Shown here: one piece after another, positions 46,040 through 53,982 of the stretch
Layout of the letters: the number at the start of each line of letters is the position of its first letter
How positions within the stretch are numbered: the first letter of the stretch is position 1
NCBI GenBank assembly: GCA_905233895.1
Contig: CAJOFL010000012.1
Span: 1 to 57,265 of the forward strand
Length of the DNA: 57,265 nt
Reading direction: 5' to 3'
Source of the DNA: an uncultured Bacteroidales bacterium
GTDB taxonomy: Bacteria > Bacteroidota > Bacteroidia > Bacteroidales > P3
The notes under the pieces: model-generated
Told to the model about the DNA's origin: nothing
Database searches by the model: none
The model's input: only the letters and a program-made list of their open reading frames with translations
Translations under genes and position numbers: made by a program

Positions 46040-46789
46040 ATGGCAAAGATACCTCAAGGGCCGATGGGCCCGTTCATCGGGCGGCTGGGCACCGCCGTCG
46101 GCTTCCTCTGGAAAGGACGGGCCGTCGCGCGGGCCTATGTAAAGGAAATCCGATACCCGAACACCGTGCGCCAACAGGCTGAACGCGACTGGTTTGTGGC
46201 TATGGTACGCATGGCCGCCGCCGCCCGGCCGGCACTCCTCCTAGGCATGCGGCACACCGCCGCCGATGCCCAGATGACCGAAGGGAACCGTTTCGTCTAC
46301 CGTAACAAGCGCTGTTTCAGCACCCAGGGGGGCAGGGTAGAGGTCGACTACCATAACCTCGTCATCGCCGAAGGACCCGCCGCGCAGGTCTACTTCTCCG
46401 GTGCATCCGTGTACAGCGACAACATCCTGACCGTCAGTTACGAGAGCCTCGCCACGCAGACCCGTGCCCGCGGCTCGGACGAGGTCTACGTATGGGTCTA
46501 CAACGCCGCCGAGCGGCGCGGCTTCCTCGCTGCACCGGCCCGTCGTCGCGACCGCCAAATCTCGCTCGCACTGCCCTCCGGCTGGCAGGCGTCCGACCTC
46601 CACCTCTACGGCTTCACCCTCGACCGCGACGGCCGCCCCTCACTCTCAGCCTATATCCCCATCGTCCAACCCGAAGCATCCGAGGATGATGCACCGCAAA
46701 ACGACACCGTCCATGCGCCATATGACTCAAATCAAAACAATGATATAACAGATGCACCACTAGCTGGATTCGACCTCCCGCCGACATAA
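46040..46789 (+). CDS. DUF6266-family protein
   Basis: 249 residues. The N-terminus MAKIPQGPMGPFIGRLGTAV, then GFLWKGRAVARAY, is the hallmark of this Bacteroidetes family, with SRLGTAVG-like and K-GR words followed by a NTVRQQAERDWF segment. The rest is beta-rich. There is no signal peptide. Residues about 215-249 are an acidic, low-complexity tail. GC-rich, Arg/Ala-heavy codons. Function unknown in the family; the members I recall occur in multiple genomic copies. Confidence 0.85.
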   Translation: MAKIPQGPMGPFIGRLGTAVGFLWKGRAVARAYVKEIRYPNTVRQQAERDWFVAMVRMAAAARPALLLGMRHTAADAQMTEGNRFVYRNKRCFSTQGGRVEVDYHNLVIAEGPAAQVYFSGASVYSDNILTVSYESLATQTRARGSDEVYVWVYNAAERRGFLAAPARRRDRQISLALPSGWQASDLHLYGFTLDRDGRPSLSAYIPIVQPEASEDDAPQNDTVHAPYDSNQNNDITDAPLAGFDLPPT

Positions 46790-46831
46790 TCCCAGCCATG
46801 CGATAAATATAAATAATTCATTTTTATTTCG

Positions 46832-46839
46832 TATCTTTG
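46832..46839 (+). promoter_or_regulatory. -7 box of the CsgG-like gene
   Basis: TATCTTTG followed by CA, 26 bp before the ATG at 46866; the leader is A-rich. Confidence 0.75.
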
Positions 46840-46865
46840 CAGCGACAAACTAAAAGAAATAAACC

Positions 46866-48653
46866 ATGAAGAAACTGCTTGTTTTCAGCATGCTGTGCAT
46901 GATGGTACTTTGCGCTTCGGCGCAGAGTGTCGCCGTGTTTGAAATCGAGTCTTTCAAAGGGAGCACGGTGGATTATTCGGAAGAATGTTATTCCGTATTT
47001 ACCTCGACAATCAAATCTAAAGGCTTCACGGTGACAGACAGCGCCAAACTTAACGAAGCCATCGAGCAACAGGGCTTCAAGCGCCACGGAATAACACAAC
47101 AACAAGCCTTACAGGTGGGTGAGGCTCTTGGCGTTTCGAAAATTGTATATGCATATTTCCTAAAGAAAGGCGACTTTTGCAATCTGGTCGCCAGAGTGAT
47201 TGACGTGCAATCAGGAACAGTGGTTGCCAACGAGAGAACCGACCTTCCCCAATCTTCAGCCACTTCCCTCATAGAAAGAACCGCACAGAAACTGGCTTCA
47301 AAACTTGACACCGTCGTGCAGCAGAACACAACGGTGGAACCCAAACCACAAGCGCCTGCCGCAATTCAGAAAGACCTACCTGAGAATGCACCACGTATCG
47401 CCGTGATGCGTGTTGCAGTCTATCCGGAAGTTCCAAAAGAATACACTGATATTTGTAAAGATGTATTCTACAACGAGTTCCGTCCTTCCGGCTATAGATA
47501 CATGGACCAGGCACAGGTTCGCGATGCCTTTGCCGAACACGGATTGAAGCGGTCGCAGATGAACAAGGACGAGCTGATTGAGGCAAGCAAGACAATAGGT
47601 TTGACAAAAATCTTGTATATAGAGCTAAGTGCAGAAGACAGGCGACAATTCAAAATAAACGCACAATTGATTGACGTGCAATCCAGGGTGGTCGAATTGA
47701 CCGAAAGTGCCTACTTTGAACTTTCCCATGCAAATCAATTGTGCCGCACGGTCACACAAGGCGTGGTACAGAAACTGACGACAAAACTCGAGAAACTCAA
47801 GCCCAGAAACCGCGAATCAGTGGTGACCGTCGCAAAATTGAACGTCTTTCCGAACGAACTGGGCATGTACACGTCCGAACCCAAAGAACTCATTGCCCGC
47901 ATCAACCAGGAAGTTCAGCACGGCTACAACAACTGGCGCCTGCCATCCAATGTGGAGATGGACATACTCCGAGGCTACCATATCGTAACAGGAGACAACT
48001 ACATGACCAAAGAAAACAAATATGGAATAGTTTTGCTGGTCACCGACGGCCCCAACTATGCTACCATACAAAAGCGGGAACAAGAAAACCTGGCCCGCCA
48101 GGCTGAAGCACGTGCCAAAGACTCCGCTGCCCGAGCACAAAAAGCCATATCCGCCGGATGGCTCGACCTGGGCCTGCCCAGCGGCACACTGTGGTCCAGG
48201 GAAGACGGTATAGTGTATGAGGTAATCGACATGCAATTCGGTCGAGTAAGGGTAGACAACTACGAAAATAAAAAATATCGTATGTACTACAGCGAACTTA
48301 TAAACACTAACCTGACGCGACCCCACCGTCCAGCATTGCCCGGCTGGCAAAAACCAGACAACTCGACCGACGACCCACACGTTGCAGTGCCCACGGGAGA
48401 ACAGTTCCTTGAACTTTTCAGATACTGCAAACTCCGTTGGAACAACCTATCTCATGGAGTCGACTTCATTGGTCCAAGCGGAAAAGTAATCACACTGAGG
48501 ACAGACTGTTGGACTTCAGATGAACTTAACAAGGACAATAAGCCAAGAGCGCTAATCATTTATAGAGAAGGTAGCAATCAATTCACCCCTGATTTGCAGT
48601 ACGAATATGATAACGACGCATTACATTCAGTCCGACTTGTATACAACCCATAA
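46866..48653 (+). CDS. Exported protein with two tandem CsgG-like domains and a C-terminal FISUMP-type region
   Basis: 595 residues. Signal peptide (KKLLVFSMLCMMVLCASAQ). Two homologous halves (about 20-150 and 172-300) each start with VAVFEIE/IAVMRVA. Each repeats the order CYSVFTSTIKSKGFTVTD/ICKDVFYNEFRPSGYRYMD, a QGFKRHGIT/HGLKRSQMN word, GEALGVSKIVYAYF/SKTIGLTKILYIEL and ARVIDVQSGTVV/AQLIDVQSRVVE. This matches periplasmic CsgG/TolB-N-like domains. The C-terminal part contains GWLDLGLPSGTLWSRE, a Bacteroidales FISUMP-type word. Residues 400-430 are Ala/Arg/Gln-rich coil. Role unknown. Confidence 0.8.
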   Translation: MKKLLVFSMLCMMVLCASAQSVAVFEIESFKGSTVDYSEECYSVFTSTIKSKGFTVTDSAKLNEAIEQQGFKRHGITQQQALQVGEALGVSKIVYAYFLKKGDFCNLVARVIDVQSGTVVANERTDLPQSSATSLIERTAQKLASKLDTVVQQNTTVEPKPQAPAAIQKDLPENAPRIAVMRVAVYPEVPKEYTDICKDVFYNEFRPSGYRYMDQAQVRDAFAEHGLKRSQMNKDELIEASKTIGLTKILYIELSAEDRRQFKINAQLIDVQSRVVELTESAYFELSHANQLCRTVTQGVVQKLTTKLEKLKPRNRESVVTVAKLNVFPNELGMYTSEPKELIARINQEVQHGYNNWRLPSNVEMDILRGYHIVTGDNYMTKENKYGIVLLVTDGPNYATIQKREQENLARQAEARAKDSAARAQKAISAGWLDLGLPSGTLWSREDGIVYEVIDMQFGRVRVDNYENKKYRMYYSELINTNLTRPHRPALPGWQKPDNSTDDPHVAVPTGEQFLELFRYCKLRWNNLSHGVDFIGPSGKVITLRTDCWTSDELNKDNKPRALIIYREGSNQFTPDLQYEYDNDALHSVRLVYNP

Positions 48654-48693
48654 AAAGAAATAAGGCCGCAATCTTTTGCGGCCTTATTTCTTT
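48654..48693 (+). terminator. Bidirectional terminator between the CsgG-like gene and prfB
   Basis: A perfect 18-bp stem (48654-48671 with 48676-48693, core AAGGCCGCAA) around TCTT, A-rich at the left and T-rich at the right. It separates convergent genes. Confidence 0.97.
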
Positions 48694-48706
48694 AGGTTTT
48701 TGTGAA

Positions 48707-49819
48707 TTAAGCGTCGGCGCCGAACTGCATCAAATATGCTTTGATGAACTCGTCGAGTTTGCCGTCGAGGACTCCGGCCACATCGGAGGTCTGGTAGTTG
48801 GTGCGGTGGTCCTTCACACGACGGTCGTCCATCACGTAGGAACGTATCTGCGAGCCCCACTCAATCTTCTTCTGCGAGGCCTTGATCTTGTCCTTCTCCT
48901 CCATACGGTGCTTCAGCTCACGGTCGTAGAGCTGCGAGCGCAGCAGGCGCATGGCGTTCTCCTTGTTCTTGGGCTGGTCGCGGGTCTCGGTGTTCTCGAT
49001 AAGTATCTCCTCCTCGACACCGGTGTAGGGGTCTTTGTACTGGTAGCGCAGGCGCACACCCGACTCCACCTTGTTCACGTTCTGTCCGCCGGCACCGCCG
49101 CTGCGGAAAGTGTCCCACGAGAGTTTTGACATGTCGACCACCACCTCGATGGAGTCGTCGATAAGCGGCGTGACGCTCACCGAGGTGAACGACGTCATGC
49201 GCTTGCCCTGCGCGTTGAAGGGAGAGACGCGCACCAGGCGGTGGACACCCGTCTCGCTCTTGAGGTAGCCATAGGCGAAGTCGCCCTCAATCTGCAGGGT
49301 GCAGCTCTTGATACCGGCACCGTCGCCGTCAAGGGAGTTGGAGATAACCACCTTGTAGCCGTGGGTCTCGGCATAGCGGATATACATGCGCATGAGCATC
49401 TCGGCCCAGTCCTGCGCCTCCACACCGCCGGCACCGGCGTTGATAGAGAGGACGGCATCGAGCCGGTCGCTCTCGTTGCGGAGCATATTCTTGAATTCCA
49501 AATCCTCCACTTTCTTCTGCGCCACGGCAATCTGCGCCACGAGTTCCTCCTCGGTGGCGTCGCCGGCGTCGAAGAACTCGCCCATCACTTCGAGGTCGCC
49601 GCAGGCGGCGTCGACATCCTTGTAGGCAGTAACCCAGCTCTTGCGGGCATTGATACCCTTGACAACCTTCTGCGCCTCCTTGGGGTCGTTCCAGAAGTCG
49701 GGGGCTTCGGTCTTCTTCTCCTCCTCGGCAATCCAAGCGGCAGTGGCGTCGATGTCGAGGAATTTCTTCAGCGCTTCCTTGCGCGAAACGAGGTCTTTTA
49801 TCTGTTCCTGGTTTGTCAT
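48707..49819 (-). CDS. prfB: Peptide chain release factor 2
   Basis: 370 residues. SPF tripeptide in VRVSPFNAQGKRMTSF identifies RF2 (UGA/UAA). The catalytic GGQ lies in RSGGAGGQNVNKVES. The N-terminus reads straight through the place of the usual programmed frameshift (EALKKFLDIDATAAW), with no in-frame UGA, so autoregulatory frameshifting is absent. The start follows an octamer tract that merges into a 63-bp repeat array. Confidence 0.96.
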   Translation of the reverse strand: MTNQEQIKDLVSRKEALKKFLDIDATAAWIAEEEKKTEAPDFWNDPKEAQKVVKGINARKSWVTAYKDVDAACGDLEVMGEFFDAGDATEEELVAQIAVAQKKVEDLEFKNMLRNESDRLDAVLSINAGAGGVEAQDWAEMLMRMYIRYAETHGYKVVISNSLDGDGAGIKSCTLQIEGDFAYGYLKSETGVHRLVRVSPFNAQGKRMTSFTSVSVTPLIDDSIEVVVDMSKLSWDTFRSGGAGGQNVNKVESGVRLRYQYKDPYTGVEEEILIENTETRDQPKNKENAMRLLRSQLYDRELKHRMEEKDKIKASQKKIEWGSQIRSYVMDDRRVKDHRTNYQTSDVAGVLDGKLDEFIKAYLMQFGADA

Positions 49820-49828
49820 CTCTTTCTT

Positions 49829-49905
49829 AGTCTATGAGTCTACGAGTCTACGAGTCTACGAGTCTACGAGTCTACAAGTCTACGGGTCTACAAGTCTACG
49901 AGTCT
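49829..49905 (-). repeat. Period-8 tract directly upstream of prfB
   Basis: About nine octamers, TAGACTCG on the prfB strand (TACGAGTC on the plus strand), with single-base variants, end about 10 bp before the prfB start. Confidence 0.9.
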
Positions 49906-49907
49906 GC

Positions 49908-50195
49908 GGGGCTGCAAGTGTGCGAGTCGGCTCTTTGACTCTTAGACTCGTTGACTTTTTGACTCTCTGCGGGGCTGCAAGTGTGCGAGTCGGCTCTTTG
50001 ACTCTTAGACTCGTTGACTTTTTGACTCTCTATGGGGCTGCAAGTGTGCGAGTCGGCTCTTTGACTCTTAGACTCGTTGACTTTTTGACTCTCTACGGGG
50101 CTGCAAGTGTGCGAGTCGGCTCTTTGACTCTTGGGGCTGCAAGTGTGCGAGTCGGCTCTTTGACTCTTAGACTCGTTGACTTGTTGACTTTTTGT
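49908..50195. repeat. 63-bp tandem repeat array between ffs and prfB
   Basis: Units beginning GGGGCTGCAAGTGTGCGAG start at 49908, 49971, 50034, 50097 and 50133. The first three intervals are exactly 63 bp; the fourth unit is cut to 36 bp. Each full unit ends in four octamers of the TTGACTCT type. Units differ at one or two bases only. With 49829-49905 this fills the gap 49820-50210; it has open frames on both strands, but they encode only repeats and are not genes. Confidence 0.93.
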
Positions 50196-50216
50196 CTCGT
50201 TGACCCAAATAAAAAA

Positions 50217-50312
50217 GGGCAAGCTGTTTATATCGCACCGCTACAACCAAACACCCTTGCTGTATTCCTACCCTGGGGGATTCAATGGGAGCTGGTCGTA
50301 TAAGACTTGCCC
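50217..50312 (-). ncRNA. ffs: Signal recognition particle RNA, small bacterial (4.5S) type
   Basis: On the minus strand a 96-nt RNA is closed by GGGCAAG and CTTGCCC, followed by T6 as terminator. The apical domain reads CAGG-GTA-GGAA-TAC-AGCA. That is a GGAA tetraloop on a 3-bp stem, flanked by the symmetric CAGG/AGCA internal loop that binds Ffh. A 48-nt leader with its own CAGG/CCTG hairpin lies between the promoter and the closing stem, so a longer precursor is likely. It lies between priA and the 63-bp array. Confidence 0.85.
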
Positions 50313-50365
50313 AATCCTATGGTTCACAGGCGTTAACCTGCAACATCCTTTTCTCTTTCGGACTG

Positions 50366-50373
50366 CAAAGATA
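50366..50373 (-). promoter_or_regulatory. -7 box of the SRP RNA gene
   Basis: Minus-strand TATCTTTG followed by CA, just after the priA stop, about 54 bp before the mature RNA. Confidence 0.8.
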
Positions 50374-50402
50374 ACACTTTTTTTGATTTTAACAAAAAAA
50401 AG

Positions 50403-52658
50403 TTAATAGGGGTCGACGTCGAAATGGACCGAGACGCGCTTCCAGTCGTCCTGCTTGGTGAGGTCGTCGGCCATGCGTAGCATGAGGGCTTTGGCGTCGG
50501 CGATAGCCTCGCTGCGTTCGAAGCGGACGGTAATCACCTTGAGGTAGAGTGCGCGGACACGGCTCACCAGGGGATACTCCGGGCCCATGACACGGTTGCC
50601 GAAGGTGCCGCGCAGTTGCGTCGCCAACCAGTCGGCGGCCTCGTTGAGCACCTCGGCCTCGCGATGCTTGAGGGTTATCTCCACCATACGGAAGAAAGGC
50701 GGGTAGCGGAACACGCGCCGCTCCTCGATCTGCTCACGATAGAGGCTGAGGTAGTCGCCATCCATCACATTACGGACCACCTGATGCTCCGGGGTATAGG
50801 TCTGGATAATCACCTCGCCGCCCTCGGCATGACGGCCTGCACGGCCGCTCACCTGCGTCATCTGCTGGAAGGCCCGCTCATAACTGCGGAACGAGGGATA
50901 GTTGATGAGGTTGTCGGCGCTGATGATACCGACCACACCCACGTTCTCGAAATCCAGGCCTTTGGTGACCATCTGGGTGCCGACAAGGATATCGATGCGG
51001 TGCTCGGCGAAGTCGCGCAGCAGGTCGGCATACTGGCTGCGCTGCAACGTGCTGTCGAGGTCCATACGCGCCACACGTGCATCGGGGAACAGAATCTGGA
51101 GATCTTCTTCTATCCGCTCGGTGCCTATTCCAACCATCTGCAGGCGCGTAGAGTGGCACTGCGGACACTCCGACGGCACGGGGATGGAATAGCCGCAATA
51201 GTGGCAACGAAGCGAGTTGGTAGCTTTATGGTAAACCAGCGACACGTCGCAGTTTACGCACTGTGGCACGGCATGGCAATCGTGGCATTCGAGCCGCATG
51301 GCAAACCCGCGCCGGTTCTGGAAAAGAATCACCTGTTCGCCCCTTTCCAACGCATCGCGCATGGCATTAAGCAAGTCGGGCGAAAACGCTCCATGCATCA
51401 GCTTCTTATGCCTCAATTCATTGATGTCCACTGCCTTTATTTCTGGGAGTTGCAATTCACGATAGCGTTCCGTCAGTTGCACTAAACCATACTTCCCAGC
51501 TTCGGTGGCATTGTACCAGGACTCTATGGAAGGAGTCGCAGTGCCCAACAAGGTTTTGGCACCTGCTTTATGTGCCAACATGATGGCTGCATTACGCGCA
51601 TGATAGCGAGGAGCAGGATCTTGCTGCTTATAGGTATTCTCATGCTCCTCATCCACGATGACCAAACCAAGTCGCTGGAAAGGCAGGAATACAGAGGAGC
51701 GAACTCCCAGAATCACGTCGAAAGGCTCTTCAGAAAGTTGCTTTTGCCAGATTTCCACCCGTTCATTGTCGGAAAACTTGGAGTGATAGATACCCAGTTT
51801 GTTGCCAAAAACCCTTTGTAAACGTTGGGTAATCTGGGTAGTCAGTGCAATTTCTGGTAAGAGGTAGAGCACTTGCTTCCCTTCTGATAAAGCCTGTTCT
51901 ATCAGTTGGATATAGATTTCGGTCTTTCCACTGGAAGTCACGCCATGCAGCAGACAAACATTTTTCTGTTGGAAAGTCTGAAGGATTTCCGCTAAAGCCT
52001 TTTGCTGAGGGGCATTCAATACGTGTTTAACTACCGTTTCTTGATTATTCAAAGAGGACAAACGCCCGATCTCTACCATGTATGTCTGGAACACACCTTT
52101 ACCAATCAAGGCATTGAAGGCCGCTGCAGAAGAAGCTTCGTCCTTCATCAGTTGATGTTTACTGACTTCCTTGCGCTCTTTTCCAAAATGATTGGAAAGT
52201 TCCAACAGCCGCATCAACAAATCCAGTTGTTTGGGGGCTTTTCTCAAGCTATCAAACAGTGTATGCAGGGATTCTTCCGACTGGAAATCCTCTCCTAAAC
52301 GCACTCGAACCTCTTCCTTGGGCTTAAACCCACGGACAATCTCTTCCCCATCGCTCTCCAACTTCAATCCTGCAGGAAGGGCCGCCTTATAGACATCGCC
52401 CAAGGTACAGAGGTAATAATCGGCCATCCATTGCCAAAACTCCAGTTGTGAAGGGAGAAGGATAGGCGTGGTATCTATCAATACAGAAACGGGTTTCACG
52501 GAGTAATCCTCGGGCTTTTCCTCATGCATACGACAGACGATCGCGGTGTAGTACTTGCTCCGTCCGAAAGGCACAATGACCCTACACCCCACTTGCACGA
52601 GCGCTTCCATGGAGGATGGAAGCGCGTAAGTGAAGAAGCCTGGTAAAGGCAGGGGCAA
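50403..52658 (-). CDS. priA: Primosomal replication protein N' (PriA helicase)
   Basis: 751 residues from a TTG; the family N-terminus extends about eight codons further up (GKYVDVI before LPLPLPGFFTYALP) to an ACG at 52680-52682, where an ATG would be expected. PriA restarts collapsed forks. Domains: N-terminal DNA-binding part, helicase core with LHGVTSSGKTEIYIQ and VIVDEEHENTYKQ, eight zinc cysteines in the ECHDCHAVPQCVNCD ... CHYCGYS ... CPQCHS region, and a C-terminal lobe. The 5' part (51.45-52.66 kb) is AT-richer than the 3' part, with the change near the conserved VILFQNRRGFA block. Confidence 0.93.
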   Translation of the reverse strand: MPLPLPGFFTYALPSSMEALVQVGCRVIVPFGRSKYYTAIVCRMHEEKPEDYSVKPVSVLIDTTPILLPSQLEFWQWMADYYLCTLGDVYKAALPAGLKLESDGEEIVRGFKPKEEVRVRLGEDFQSEESLHTLFDSLRKAPKQLDLLMRLLELSNHFGKERKEVSKHQLMKDEASSAAAFNALIGKGVFQTYMVEIGRLSSLNNQETVVKHVLNAPQQKALAEILQTFQQKNVCLLHGVTSSGKTEIYIQLIEQALSEGKQVLYLLPEIALTTQITQRLQRVFGNKLGIYHSKFSDNERVEIWQKQLSEEPFDVILGVRSSVFLPFQRLGLVIVDEEHENTYKQQDPAPRYHARNAAIMLAHKAGAKTLLGTATPSIESWYNATEAGKYGLVQLTERYRELQLPEIKAVDINELRHKKLMHGAFSPDLLNAMRDALERGEQVILFQNRRGFAMRLECHDCHAVPQCVNCDVSLVYHKATNSLRCHYCGYSIPVPSECPQCHSTRLQMVGIGTERIEEDLQILFPDARVARMDLDSTLQRSQYADLLRDFAEHRIDILVGTQMVTKGLDFENVGVVGIISADNLINYPSFRSYERAFQQMTQVSGRAGRHAEGGEVIIQTYTPEHQVVRNVMDGDYLSLYREQIEERRVFRYPPFFRMVEITLKHREAEVLNEAADWLATQLRGTFGNRVMGPEYPLVSRVRALYLKVITVRFERSEAIADAKALMLRMADDLTKQDDWKRVSVHFDVDPY

Positions 52659-52684
52659 TATGACGTCAACGTATTTTCCCGTAG

Positions 52685-53278
52685 TTAGAAAGTATAAGCT
52701 AGTGAGACTTGCCAGATATTGTATTTGGCATCCTCTTTCATTGCATCCCCTATTCTCTTAAAAGTAAAACTCTCTCCTAATGGAAGTTGGTAATTCACTC
52801 CTATCTGAAGATGACGCATTAATTTAATGCCACCTCCAAGATTCAAACCCACTTGAGCTTTCTTATCTTTTGCTTCATAACCATCCACTGTTTCCCGAAT
52901 CGCCAATAAGTCGATATCCTTTAAATTCAGGAAGAAATCAGGACCAGCAGCTAGGAAGATACTCAATGAGCCCCCCACTCCAATGGTTACCTTCACATTC
53001 AAAGGAACCTCTATACCTTCCATCTTAAATTCGTCCTTTCCGCGCTGTGCATACATGACGGCAACATCAGCTCCAAGCCCTACACCTGGAAAAGTAAATT
53101 CCATCATCGGACCGATGAAATAACCCAAAGAGTTTTCCTTAATGGATTTGATATTCGTATCTAACTCTGAGAGGTTCACTCCACCTTTCAATCCAAATTT
53201 CAGCATCTGGGCATTGGCAGGAATCGCCATAAACATGGTAATTATGGCAATCATCAATGTGCATAAATACTTTTTCAT
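52685..53278 (-). CDS. Porin-family outer-membrane beta-barrel protein (PF13568-like)
   Basis: 197 residues. Signal peptide (KKYLCTLMIAIITMFMAIPANAQ), then an eight-strand-type barrel: FGLKGGVNLSEL, GPMMEFTFPGVGLGADVAVMYAQRG, VGLNLGGGIKLMRHLQIGVNYQLPLG and a terminal WQVSLAYTF ending in Phe. Typical of small Bacteroidetes barrels of unknown role. The stop is 2 bp before the ACG of priA. Promoter box at 53307. Codon use is AT-richer than in the genes left of 51 kb. Confidence 0.85.
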   Translation of the reverse strand: MKKYLCTLMIAIITMFMAIPANAQMLKFGLKGGVNLSELDTNIKSIKENSLGYFIGPMMEFTFPGVGLGADVAVMYAQRGKDEFKMEGIEVPLNVKVTIGVGGSLSIFLAAGPDFFLNLKDIDLLAIRETVDGYEAKDKKAQVGLNLGGGIKLMRHLQIGVNYQLPLGESFTFKRIGDAMKEDAKYNIWQVSLAYTF

Positions 53279-53306
53279 AAGCTGTATTGTTTATAGTTCA
53301 ACAGGA

Positions 53307-53314
53307 CAAAGGTA
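53307..53314 (-). promoter_or_regulatory. -7 box of the porin-like gene
   Basis: Minus-strand TACCTTTG, 28 bp before the start codon; priA may share this transcript. Confidence 0.55.
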
Positions 53315-53386
53315 GGAATAATTTTCTAAATGCAAAATATGTTTTGCTTTTGTGTTCGAATTGTACTATCTTCGCGCCTTGAAAAA

Positions 53387-53473
53387 GGAGAGATGCCAGA
53401 GTGGTCGAATGGACCGCACTCGAAATGCGGCATACGGGTAACCGTATCCAGGGTTCGAATCCCTGTCTCTCCG
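53387..53473 (+). tRNA. tRNA-Ser (anticodon CGA)
   Basis: 87 nt with a long variable arm. Acceptor GGAGAGA with TCTCTCC, anticodon stem CCGCA/TGCGG with loop CTCGAAA (anticodon CGA), variable stem TACGG/CCGTA, T-arm CAGGG/CCCTG with TTCGAAT. No CCA encoded. A TATCTTCG box lies at 53367-53374. Confidence 0.97.
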
Positions 53474-53574
53474 CAAGGATCGTAGGATTATGTCCAAGAG
53501 GGATGGCAAATATGTCATCCCTCTATTTTTTAACTGTACACTGTACACCTGTACACTTTTTCTGCGCTACTGTT

Positions 53575-53753
53575 TGAATAAATATGCAATTTTGGATGGA
53601 TTTTGTTGAAGAGGCATTTTATAATACCTCACGAGGGAATAATTATTTTCTAGTTAGGAAAATATTTTTTCCTAGTGAGGGAGATAAATTTGTAGGTGAA
53701 ACAAGAATCGCATAGATATGCAAATATCCTATCGAAGACTGCATAAATATGCA
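53575..53753. promoter_or_regulatory. Three ARG-box-like palindromes
   Basis: TGAATAAATATGCA (53575-53588), CGCATAGATATGCA (53709-53722) and TGCATAAATATGCA (53740-53753) share the TGnATWnWTATGCA layout of ArgR operators. The last two are 31 bp apart centre to centre (about three helical turns). No arginine gene is adjacent in the window. Confidence 0.45.
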
Positions 53754-53915
53754 CATGTGTAAGTAATTAAAGAGTTCTCCCTTTAAGTATACATTTCATT
53801 ATTCAAGATTCGCCAACAGGCGATCATTATAGAAGTGAACCTTACCTTTGTCGTCATCAAATAGCGTAAATGTGGACAATTGTGGACAGTGGACAATGGT
53901 TATATCATTCATCTG

Positions 53916-53942
53916 GAAAAGCCCAAACTATTTGGGCTTTTC
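53916..53942 (+). terminator. Hairpin upstream of rnhB, terminator-like
   Basis: GAAAAGCCCAAA pairs perfectly with TTTGGGCTTTTC around CTA, just upstream of the rnhB promoter, so it could end a transcript entering from the left. Confidence 0.65.
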
Positions 53943-53954
53943 TTGCGTTTGTTG

Positions 53955-53962
53955 TACATTTG
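53955..53962 (+). promoter_or_regulatory. -7 box of rnhB
   Basis: TACATTTG followed by CA, 20 bp before the ATG; TTTG at 53948-53951 is too near to be the -33 element. Confidence 0.6.
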
Positions 53963-53982
53963 CAACAGAAACCAGATAATGT

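Larger units (their letters stand above)
53474..53982. other. 509-bp gap between tRNA-Ser and rnhB
   Basis: No gene seen. It holds three TGTACAC words with period 7-8 (53534-53557) and three ARG-box-like palindromes (53575-53753). It also has an inverted pair CCTCAC/GTGAGG (53628-53680), TGGACA words near 53875-53895, a hairpin and the rnhB promoter. Confidence 0.7.

Noticed and set aside
49700..49819. Programmed +1 frameshift in prfB
   Set aside because: The frame is continuous from the ATG through the usual frameshift site; no in-frame UGA is present.
49908..50195. Possible CRISPR array
   Set aside because: Units are contiguous without unique spacers, and no cas genes are present.
49641..50303. 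Open frames on both strands across the 63-bp repeat array
   Set aside because: 63 is a multiple of three, so any frame free of stops in one unit stays open; the products are pure repeats overlapping prfB or ffs.
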